A stretch of 10,642 nucleotides of DNA, taken from Flavobacteriaceae bacterium UBA7433 (GTDB lineage Bacteria; Bacteroidota; Bacteroidia; Flavobacteriales; Flavobacteriaceae). How positions within the stretch are numbered: position 1 is the stretch's first letter; every line of letters begins with the position of its first letter. Both the position numbers and the translations under genes were made by a program. The DNA lies in assembly GCA_002477565.1 (NCBI GenBank), contig DLQL01000019.1:1-10642 (forward strand). The letters are read 5' to 3'. Positions 1 to 5,682 of this stretch are shown in pieces. Under the pieces are notes generated by a model. It had not been told where the DNA came from and did no database searches. It saw only the letters and a program-made list of their open reading frames with translations.

Positions 1-477
1 CATATTTATGGAGATGTCACCGTTACTGACGAAGAAGACGTAAAGAAGAATTGGGAAAAACTCAAGTTAAAAGAAGGTAGAAACTCCGTTTTGGAAGGGG
101 TGCCAAAATCTTTACCTGCCATGATCAAAGCCAGTCGCATCCAAGACAAGGTGGCGGGTGTCGGGTTTGATTGGGAAGCACCTGAGCAAGTTTGGAAAAA
201 AGTACAAGAAGAACTCTCCGAATTGAATACAGAAGTTAAAAATGGAAACACACAAAATATGGAGTCCGAATTTGGAGATGTTTTATTTTCGATGATCAAT
301 TACGCTCGTTTTATTGGTGTAAATCCTGAAAACGCCTTGGAAAGAACCAATAAAAAATTCAGCAATCGTTTTCAGTTTTTAGAAAATTCGGCCAAAGCGG
401 CCGATAAAGAACTTTCCGAAATGACTTTGAATGAAATGGATGTCTATTGGGAACAATCGAAAGAATTTTTTAAGTAA
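1..477 (+). CDS. mazG: Nucleoside triphosphate pyrophosphohydrolase MazG, 3' part (5' end outside window)
   Basis: MazG hydrolyses (d)NTPs to the monophosphate and pyrophosphate in the cytoplasm, a house-cleaning role. The reading frame is open from base 1 and gives 158 residues, beginning HIYGDV. That stretch lies in the middle of the family, usually about 260 residues, so the N-terminal MazG domain is missing. The visible second MazG domain has the metal-binding pattern: KKVQEELSEL (E-x-x-E) followed by ESEFGDVLFS (E-x-x-D), then a helical tail ending in YWEQSKEFFK. No start codon for this gene lies in the window; the TTG near 91 is internal because the family sequence continues upstream of it. 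The stop is 4 bp before the next gene's ATG, so the two are probably co-transcribed. The family assignment is secure; cellular substrates cannot be told from sequence. Confidence 0.93.
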   Translation, partial: HIYGDVTVTDEEDVKKNWEKLKLKEGRNSVLEGVPKSLPAMIKASRIQDKVAGVGFDWEAPEQVWKKVQEELSELNTEVKNGNTQNMESEFGDVLFSMINYARFIGVNPENALERTNKKFSNRFQFLENSAKAADKELSEMTLNEMDVYWEQSKEFFK

Positions 478-481
478 ATCT

Positions 482-1219
482 ATGGATTTCAAAAATACCG
501 CAATCATCACAGGAGGAAGTAGTGGCATTGGAAAAGCCTTGACTGAACTCTATGTACAAAACGGCTACCAAGTCTACACCCTTTCAAGATCGCTTGTGAG
601 CGATTCCAAAAACCCCGTATGTATTTCTGCTGATTTGTCAAAAACCACAGAAACCTCTAAAGCCATTACTGGCATCCTAGATCTTATAGACACTGACAAA
701 CTAAAAAACTTTGTCTTAATCAACAATGCAGGTACTTTGGGACCACTCACAACCATCGAACAGCAATCGAGTGAAGCCATTCGACACACCTTACACACCA
801 ATTTGACAGCTCCAATGATTTTGACGGCCATGTGTCTCCAAAGGCTAGCAAACACGCCCTGTTCCAAAAGAGTGCTAAACATCTCTTCAGGAGCAGCAGC
901 AAAGCCCTACGACGGATGGACGGGATATTGTGCTTCGAAAGCAGGGTTGGACATGCTTACCAAAACGGTGGCTTTGGAACAAGAACACTTGGAAAATGGC
1001 GCAAAAATAAGTGCTGTCTATCCAGGAGTGGTAGAAACGGAAATGCAAGTCACATTGAGAAAAGCTTCGAAAACAGCCTTTAGAAATGCACAGCGCTTTG
1101 TCGATTTGAAAAAAGAAGACAAATTGTACTCGCCTAAATTTGTGGCCCATAAAATCTTGGAACTCGACACCCGTGACCTGTTAAAAAATGGTGAAATTGT
1201 GGATATTCGAAATCTATAA
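482..1219 (+). CDS. Short-chain dehydrogenase/reductase (SDR), sepiapterin/benzil reductase-like
   Basis: This is a 245-residue classical SDR, a soluble NAD(P)H-dependent oxidoreductase with a Rossmann fold. The cofactor motif TGGSSGIG is at residues 10-17, NNAG at 81-84, the active-site Asn is probably N107, and the catalytic triad fits S136, Y149 and K153 (YCASK), with the usual 13-residue Ser-Tyr spacing. The PGVVETEMQ segment after the active site resembles sepiapterin reductase and YueD-type benzil reductases, but the substrate cannot be fixed. An Arg at residue 36, after the second beta strand (TLSRS), would suit NADPH. I chose ATG 482 because it puts the glycine motif at the normal distance from the N-terminus; an in-frame ATG at 431 would overlap mazG by 47 bp and add residues foreign to the family. 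It follows mazG by 4 bp and ends 2 bp from the convergent Fe-S gene. Confidence 0.9.
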   Translation: MDFKNTAIITGGSSGIGKALTELYVQNGYQVYTLSRSLVSDSKNPVCISADLSKTTETSKAITGILDLIDTDKLKNFVLINNAGTLGPLTTIEQQSSEAIRHTLHTNLTAPMILTAMCLQRLANTPCSKRVLNISSGAAAKPYDGWTGYCASKAGLDMLTKTVALEQEHLENGAKISAVYPGVVETEMQVTLRKASKTAFRNAQRFVDLKKEDKLYSPKFVAHKILELDTRDLLKNGEIVDIRNL

Positions 1220-1221
1220 CA

Positions 1222-2001
1222 CTACAAATCTTGCGCGTTGGCAATCATCTCAACAATGTCCATGACCTCCACACTCCCTTCTTTCTCTTTGTTTTTGACA
1301 CCGTCTGTCAGCATCGTTTTACAGAATGGACAGCCTGTGGCAATGATTTCTGGTTGGATTTGCAATGCTTCTTCGGTGCGCAACAGATTGATTTCTTGGT
1401 TGCCTTTTTCAGCATCTTTAAACATTTGAGCTCCTCCAGCTCCGCAACACAACCCATTGCTTTTGCATCGTTTCATTTCTACCAATTCCACTTCGAGTTT
1501 TTGAATCAAATCTCTTGGTGCTTCGTATACTTCGTTGGCGCGTCCCAGATAACAAGGATCGTGAAAGGTGATTTTTTTTCCTTTGTATTGCCCCCCTTCT
1601 ATGGTCAAACGCCCTTCTGACAGCAGCGATTTTAAAAACTGTGTGTGGTGCATGACCTCATAAGAACCACCCAATTCGGGGTATTCATTTTTGATTGTAT
1701 TGAAGCAGTGGGGACAGGCTGTGACAATTTTTTTCACCTCGTAGGCATTCAGCACTTCGATATTTGTCATCGCTTGCATTTGAAACAAAAACTCATTTCC
1801 TGAACGCTTTGCAGGATCCCCCGTGCAGGTTTCTTCGGTGCCAAGGACAGCAAAATCAACTTTTGCACGGTTTAAAATTTGTACAAATGCTTTGGTTACT
1901 TTCTTTGCTCTGTCGTCAAAACTTCCCGCACAGCCCACCCAAAAAAGTACTTCGGGTTGTTTTCCTTGAGCCGTCATTTCTGCCATTGTTGGTACATTCA
2001 T
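1222..2001 (-). CDS. CCG-domain (Fe-S)-binding protein, HdrB/LutA/GlpC-like redox subunit
   Basis: This is a 259-residue soluble protein with two tandem CCG (cysteine-rich) domains, the fold that holds the special iron-sulfur cluster in heterodisulfide reductase HdrB and occurs in LutA/GlpC-type proteins. Domain 1 has C24, C59 and C96-P-H-C99. Domain 2 has C150, C185-C186 and C224-P-F-C227. Spacings (34 and 35-37 residues) match the C-x(n)-CC-x(n)-CxxC pattern, but in domain 1 the second Cys of the CC pair is Thr60. There is no signal peptide or membrane segment. The start at 2001 is the first Met after an in-frame upstream stop (TAA 15 bp before it). It lies 92 bp downstream of the membrane Fe-S gene on the same strand, and the two very probably form one electron-transfer complex. 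The electron acceptor or substrate is unknown; a disulfide or a carbon substrate are both possible. Confidence 0.88.
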   Translation of the reverse strand: MNVPTMAEMTAQGKQPEVLFWVGCAGSFDDRAKKVTKAFVQILNRAKVDFAVLGTEETCTGDPAKRSGNEFLFQMQAMTNIEVLNAYEVKKIVTACPHCFNTIKNEYPELGGSYEVMHHTQFLKSLLSEGRLTIEGGQYKGKKITFHDPCYLGRANEVYEAPRDLIQKLEVELVEMKRCKSNGLCCGAGGAQMFKDAEKGNQEINLLRTEEALQIQPEIIATGCPFCKTMLTDGVKNKEKEGSVEVMDIVEMIANAQDL

Positions 2002-2016
2002 CGTGTCTTGGTTAGG

Positions 2017-2033
2017 TTACAGTACAACTGTAA
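2017..2033. repeat. Perfect 7-bp inverted repeat (3-nt loop) just upstream of the CCG-protein start
   Basis: TTACAGT, ACA, ACTGTAA form a perfect dyad 15 bp upstream of the start codon at 2001, in the 92-bp gap between the two Fe-S genes. It could be an operator half-site pair or an RNA hairpin in the intercistronic leader. No T-run follows on the minus strand, so it does not look like an intrinsic terminator. Confidence 0.5.
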
Positions 2034-2054
2034 GGTTTGTTCTAATTGTCGTTT

Positions 2055-2068
2055 GAAGGTGTTCCTTC
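2055..2068. repeat. Short GC-richer hairpin in the intercistronic gap
   Basis: GAAGG, TGTT, CCTTC is a 5-bp stem with a 4-nt loop, extendable by a T-G pair. It lies between the stop of the membrane Fe-S gene (2094) and the other inverted repeat (2017-2033). As RNA it might slow decay from the 3' end of the upstream cistron. A stem this short can occur by chance. Confidence 0.3.
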
Positions 2069-2093
2069 GTGTTGATCTGCTGCTTTTTCAAGA

Positions 2094-3395
2094 TTACTCT
2101 TTCCAATTCAAGCGGTCCTGCTGATTGAATTGCCAAGGAGCGCCATTGTTTTCGATATTGGACATCATCGCATTGAGTTCTTGAGGCGCTGCAGATTCTT
2201 CCATGACCAGGTATTGCCGCATGTCCATGATGATGGACAGTGGATCGATGTTGACAGGACATTCTTCAACACAGGCATTGCAACTGGTACAAGCCCAAAG
2301 CTCTTCAGGACTGATGTAATCCTTGAGCAGTTGTTTGCCATCGTCTTTGAAAACTCCCTGGTTGGCATCGGTGTTTTTTCCCACTTCCTCCAATCGGTCT
2401 CGTGTTTTCATCATGATGGCCCTAGGAGACAATTCTTTTCCTGTTTGATTTGCAGGACAAACCGAACTGCAACGTCCACATTCGGTACACGTGTAAGCGT
2501 TCATCAGTTGAACCCAACTGAGATCTTGTACATCACTGGCACCAAACTTTTCTGGTTCAGAAGTCTCTTCAGGTACGGCATAAGGATCTGCATTGGGATC
2601 CATCATGGTTTCCACTTCTTTCCGAACTGTTTTGTTGTTGTCAAACTTCCCTTTGGCCTCCAAATTGGCGTAAAAGGTATTGGGAAAGGCCAAAAGGATG
2701 TGAAGGTGCTTGGAATAGTAGAGGTAATTCAAAAAGAGTAGAATCCCCGAAATGTGCAACCACCAAGCTGTTCTTTCGATCAAGTGAAGCAAAGTCTCCG
2801 AAAAAGAAGCAAAAAGAGGCGCTATGAATTGACTGACTGGATTGCCCGCTTCCATGGCTTGGAAGGAATGGTCAGTCGCATTCATGGTCAAAAACAAGCC
2901 CATCAAAACCACCTCAAAATACAAGATGATGTTTCCATCGTTTTTGGGCCAAGAGGTCATCTCTTTGCTCCAGAAACGTTTGACTTTTACCAGATTTCTA
3001 CGTGCCCAAAATACCCCCACAGCCAACAAAACCAGCACGGCAAGAATTTCAAAGGTACCGATCAAAAAGCCATAAAAAGAAATCCAACCGGAAAAGAGTC
3101 GGTGCGTGCCAAGTAGGCCGTCTAAAATAATTTCAAGAACTTCAATGTTGATAATGACAAAACCGATGTAAACCACCAAGTGTAAGATGCCCGCTACCGG
3201 ACGTCTCACCATTTTTGATTGTCCCAATGCAATTCGAAACATGTTTTTCCATCGTTCCTTGGACCGATCGTTTCGGTCTGCGGGTTTCCCCATCAAAATA
3301 TTGCGGCGAAGTTTTTGAATGTTTTTTACAAAAAAACCAATTCCAACGGTACATAGAATTGCAAAAAGCAGGTTGGGAATGTAGTGCATTGTCAT
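2094..3395 (-). CDS. Membrane protein with cytochrome-b-like domain and 2x[4Fe-4S] dicluster domain (HdrE-HdrC / DsrM-like fusion)
   Basis: This 433-residue inner-membrane electron-transfer protein has about five hydrophobic helices in its N-terminal half (roughly residues 7-24, 68-92, 108-130, 155-172 and 210-227), resembling the NarI/HdrE/DsrM cytochrome b type. H72 and H214 lie in helices and are candidate haem ligands; this is inference. The C-terminal half carries two ferredoxin motifs, C303-x2-C306-x2-C309-x3-C313P and C369-x2-C372-x2-C375-x3-C379P, each probably binding a [4Fe-4S] cluster on the cytoplasmic side, as in HdrC/GlpC/LutB. Met3 (3389) is an alternative start. The CCG partner follows on the same strand and the MCE gene precedes by 94 bp, with no promoter-like box between. 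It probably links the quinone pool to the CCG subunit; the direction of electron flow is unknown. Confidence 0.88.
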   Translation of the reverse strand: MTMHYIPNLLFAILCTVGIGFFVKNIQKLRRNILMGKPADRNDRSKERWKNMFRIALGQSKMVRRPVAGILHLVVYIGFVIINIEVLEIILDGLLGTHRLFSGWISFYGFLIGTFEILAVLVLLAVGVFWARRNLVKVKRFWSKEMTSWPKNDGNIILYFEVVLMGLFLTMNATDHSFQAMEAGNPVSQFIAPLFASFSETLLHLIERTAWWLHISGILLFLNYLYYSKHLHILLAFPNTFYANLEAKGKFDNNKTVRKEVETMMDPNADPYAVPEETSEPEKFGASDVQDLSWVQLMNAYTCTECGRCSSVCPANQTGKELSPRAIMMKTRDRLEEVGKNTDANQGVFKDDGKQLLKDYISPEELWACTSCNACVEECPVNIDPLSIIMDMRQYLVMEESAAPQELNAMMSNIENNGAPWQFNQQDRLNWKE

Positions 3396-3489
3396 TCGTT
3401 TTTGGCTTGGGAGTTAAGTGTTCTATTTGTTGTTTTTCGACCTGTGCTTTGGGATGGCCATTGAAAAAAGTAATGTGGCTCCTGCCAAC

Positions 3490-4458
3490 CTACTTTTCCA
3501 AAGGCATTGACAACGTGTCTTGGTATTCTTTTTCTTTCTTCCCAAAAAGCGAAAAATGGACAAATCGCTTTGGATGTAACTTTACATCTTTTAACAAGGC
3601 TTCCAATTCTTTGGTTGCATTGTTCAGATTGTCGTACACCGCATCGTCGTTGACCAATTTTCCAAGGGTTCCTTTTCCATTGTTGATTCCAGTTGTCAAT
3701 TTTTCGATGCCCTGAAGCGTCGTTGCTATTTTTTGAGCCAAAAGCTGCACATTGACTTGAGCCAAGGAGTCAGAAAATCTTTCCAAGTTTTCTGTAATTT
3801 TTTCAACGTTTTCAAGGGATTGGGTGACATTTTCTTTGTTGAGCACCAGCAATTCATCTGCGTGTTTGGTAATCTCATTGAGGTTGGCCATGGTCAAATC
3901 CAAATTTTTGATGGTGGATTTGATACGGCTTTTTGACTCGTCATCAATCACGGTATTGAGGTGAACCAAAAGAGAGTCTGCACTGACAATCACACTCTCT
4001 AATTTTGCTTGCAGTGGATTTAGTTTTTCCTCTACTGAAGAAAACATATCCGATTCTATTTCACCACTCAAGAAGTCTCCTGGAACGGCATTTTCTCCTT
4101 CGTATGAAGGTACAATGGCAAGGGATTTACCACCCATCAAACTGGCGCTGTAGATTTTGGCGATGCTGTTTTTTGAAAATTCAAAATCGTGCTCCACACT
4201 AAATTCTACTTTCAAGGCTCCTTTTTTATCGGGTGCTGTATTGAAAGAAATGTCCACTACCTTTCCAACCTCGTAGCCATTCACAGTCACCACACTGGCA
4301 GTATTGAGTCCTTGTACGTTGTTGTATTCTGTAAAGTATGTATTGGAAGGTCCATCAAACAGGTTGTGTCCTTTGAGGTAATTGTAACCCCAAATAAAAA
4401 GTGCTGCTACAGCGATGACAAAAACACCTGTTTTGAATTCTCTTGAAATATGAATCAT
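3490..4458 (-). CDS. MlaD-like MCE family lipid-transport protein
   Basis: This is a 322-residue membrane-anchored periplasmic protein of the MCE (MlaD) family, whose members form hexameric rings that carry phospholipids between inner and outer membranes. It has a short N-terminus (MIHISREFKTG), one membrane helix at about 11-24, an MCE domain at about 38-117 including the VNGYEVGKV segment, and then a long helical region (about 145-290) with heptad-like leucines. The tail has the GKGTLGKLVNDDAVYDNL and HPKRFVHFSLFGKK segments that I associate with Bacteroidota MCE proteins. I chose ATG 4458; an in-frame ATG at 4479 would add seven residues but would overlap a promoter-like box at 4477-4484. 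The amidase gene lies 57 bp upstream on the same strand. No MlaE permease or MlaF ATPase gene is in the window, so its transporter partners must be encoded elsewhere. Confidence 0.88.
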   Translation of the reverse strand: MIHISREFKTGVFVIAVAALFIWGYNYLKGHNLFDGPSNTYFTEYNNVQGLNTASVVTVNGYEVGKVVDISFNTAPDKKGALKVEFSVEHDFEFSKNSIAKIYSASLMGGKSLAIVPSYEGENAVPGDFLSGEIESDMFSSVEEKLNPLQAKLESVIVSADSLLVHLNTVIDDESKSRIKSTIKNLDLTMANLNEITKHADELLVLNKENVTQSLENVEKITENLERFSDSLAQVNVQLLAQKIATTLQGIEKLTTGINNGKGTLGKLVNDDAVYDNLNNATKELEALLKDVKLHPKRFVHFSLFGKKEKEYQDTLSMPLEK

Positions 4459-4476
4459 AGACAAAAATTTAAAAAA

Positions 4477-4484
4477 CAAATTTA
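4477..4484 (-). promoter_or_regulatory. Weak -7-like box upstream of the MCE gene
   Basis: Read on the minus strand this is TAAATTTG, an exact match to the Bacteroidota -7 consensus TAnnTTTG. I find no TTG/TTTG at the proper upstream distance, and the surrounding region is AT-rich, so it may be chance. If real, transcription would begin about 10 bp before ATG 4458 and give the MCE and Fe-S genes expression apart from the amidase. Confidence 0.22.
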
Positions 4485-4515
4485 CTAATTATTTGTGTGA
4501 GTAAAAACTATTGGC

Positions 4516-5634
4516 TCAATTTATCACTTCTGAAACGGGTACGCTGATGCCATTTTTAAAAGCCGTGACAAATGCAGAGACATACCCTTTTTTCTTAGCG
4601 ATCTTGAGTTGTTGTTGGCACTTTGCATAGCTATCCGTCTTTCCGATGTAATATTTATAAAGACCCGAAACAGGGACTCTTTCCACTCCTTTTAAGCCGT
4701 TAAAATTGTAACTTTTTGTGCTTATTTTTGACTTCCCTGAAGCGATCTGAACTTTGAAATAAACTCCATCGGCAGGGGGTTTGATTGTTGCCGCAACTTG
4801 CATCGATGCATCAACAACGGGCACATTGTTTGCCTTGATGTTTTGTATGTGTGCTATGATTGCTTTTGAAATGGCTGAGGCCATGTCAGCTTTCCCTTTT
4901 TTAGAGTGAAGGTAAGCTCCTTCTTTTCTGTTGGTCAAAAAACCCGTCTCTATCAAAACACTCGGCATATAGGTTTGATGCAACACCACAAAACCTGCTT
5001 GTTTCACTCCCCGATCAGTTCTTCTAAAAGTATTTTTAAAATTCTTTTGGACAGCTGCCGCTAAGGAAAGGCTTTTGTCCAAATTCTCCTCTTGTTCCAA
5101 GTTGAGTCCGATAACCGATTGAGGTGAATTGGGATCAAATCCACGGTATTTCTCTTGGTAATTGTCTTCCAAAAGAATCACTTCATTCTCGGCTTTTGCC
5201 ACTTCAAAATTGCGTTGGTTGGCATGCAATCCCAGTACCCATGTTTCGGAACCAGAGGCTTGAGAGTTGTGGGCGTTGCAATGTACCGAGACGAACAAAT
5301 CGGCGTCCGCCTTGTTGGCGATGCGTCCTCGTTCCCACAAATCGACAAATTTGTCTTTCTTTCGGGTGTAAATGACTTTGAAATCTTTTTTCTTTTCCAA
5401 AATAGCGCCCACCCTGAGCACAATGTCCAAGGCAATTTCCTTTTCCTTGTATTTACGAAAGCCTATTTTACCGGGATCCTTTCCTCCATGCCCCGCATCC
5501 AATACAACGGTGTGTACTTTTTTTTGAGCAAAAATGATGTTGCTTGTAAAAAAGAACTGAAGAAAAGCCAACCAAACAAACGCTTGAAGCAGTTTGCTGT
5601 TAATTTTAGGCATTTGTGCCAAGTTCGTCAACAT
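4516..5634 (-). CDS. N-acetylmuramoyl-L-alanine amidase (Amidase_3) with C-terminal SPOR-like domain
   Basis: This exported zinc amidase cleaves the bond between N-acetylmuramic acid and the stem peptide in peptidoglycan, usually for daughter-cell separation. Of 372 residues, the first 37 or so are a signal peptide (hydrophobic 18-35, cut near FAQ-KK). The Amidase_3 domain runs from about 40 to 266: H49 in DAGHGGKDPG, E66 and H118 (SVHCNA) fit the zinc ligands, and E229 (IETGFL) fits the catalytic Glu. Between H118 and E229 there is an extra charged stretch (about 147-190), where AmiB/AmiC-type enzymes carry an autoinhibitory helix. Residues 292-368 (VYFKVQIASG to the end) look like a SPOR-type module, which binds peptide-free glycan. 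Start 5634 follows an A-rich stretch; Met8 (5613) would also leave a signal peptide. It is the first gene of the minus-strand operon and diverges from lptD. Confidence 0.92.
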   Translation of the reverse strand: MLTNLAQMPKINSKLLQAFVWLAFLQFFFTSNIIFAQKKVHTVVLDAGHGGKDPGKIGFRKYKEKEIALDIVLRVGAILEKKKDFKVIYTRKKDKFVDLWERGRIANKADADLFVSVHCNAHNSQASGSETWVLGLHANQRNFEVAKAENEVILLEDNYQEKYRGFDPNSPQSVIGLNLEQEENLDKSLSLAAAVQKNFKNTFRRTDRGVKQAGFVVLHQTYMPSVLIETGFLTNRKEGAYLHSKKGKADMASAISKAIIAHIQNIKANNVPVVDASMQVAATIKPPADGVYFKVQIASGKSKISTKSYNFNGLKGVERVPVSGLYKYYIGKTDSYAKCQQQLKIAKKKGYVSAFVTAFKNGISVPVSEVIN

Positions 5635-5642
5635 TTTTTGAG

Positions 5643-5650
5643 TAATTTTG
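5643..5650 (+). promoter_or_regulatory. Candidate -7 box for lptD
   Basis: TAATTTTG matches the Bacteroidota -7 consensus TAnnTTTG exactly and lies in the only non-coding stretch upstream of lptD. No TTG sits 17-23 bp upstream; the nearest TTTG is at 5613-5616, 26 bp away. The call rests on position and the single box. Transcription would start around 5655, just before TTG 5665 or about 55 bp before TTG 5710. Confidence 0.35.
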
Positions 5651-5660
5651 AAATCTTATC

Positions 5661-5682
5661 GGCCTTGAAAAACAACAAGGCC
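5661..5682. repeat. Perfect 7-bp inverted repeat between the divergent promoters, overlapping the lptD TTG start
   Basis: GGCCTTG (5661-5667) and CAAGGCC (5676-5682) are perfect complements around an 8-nt A-rich loop. The left arm contains TTG 5665-5667, the candidate lptD start. The repeat lies between the lptD -7 box (5643-5650) and the amidase -7 box (5690-5697), near the predicted transcription starts of both. It could be an operator acting on both promoters, or an RNA hairpin at the 5' end of either transcript. Confidence 0.5.

Noticed and set aside
431..481. Earlier ATG start for the short-chain dehydrogenase
   Set aside because: It overlaps the end of mazG by 47 bp and adds residues before the normal SDR N-terminus; ATG 482 gives the usual distance to the TGxxxGIG motif.
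2130..2741. Plus-strand 203-codon open frame opposite the membrane Fe-S gene
   Set aside because: The opposite strand encodes clear ferredoxin motifs with correct spacing; the plus-strand translation shows no recognisable domain.
5613..5650. TTTG at 5613-5616 paired with TAATTTTG at 5643-5650 as a full lptD promoter
   Set aside because: The spacing is 26 bp, longer than the 17-23 bp expected, so only the -7-like box was kept, at low confidence.
5155..5664. N-terminal extension of the lptD frame by 170 codons
   Set aside because: It is antisense to the amidase signal peptide and catalytic domain, has no LptD-like content, and would place the signal peptide in the interior of the protein.
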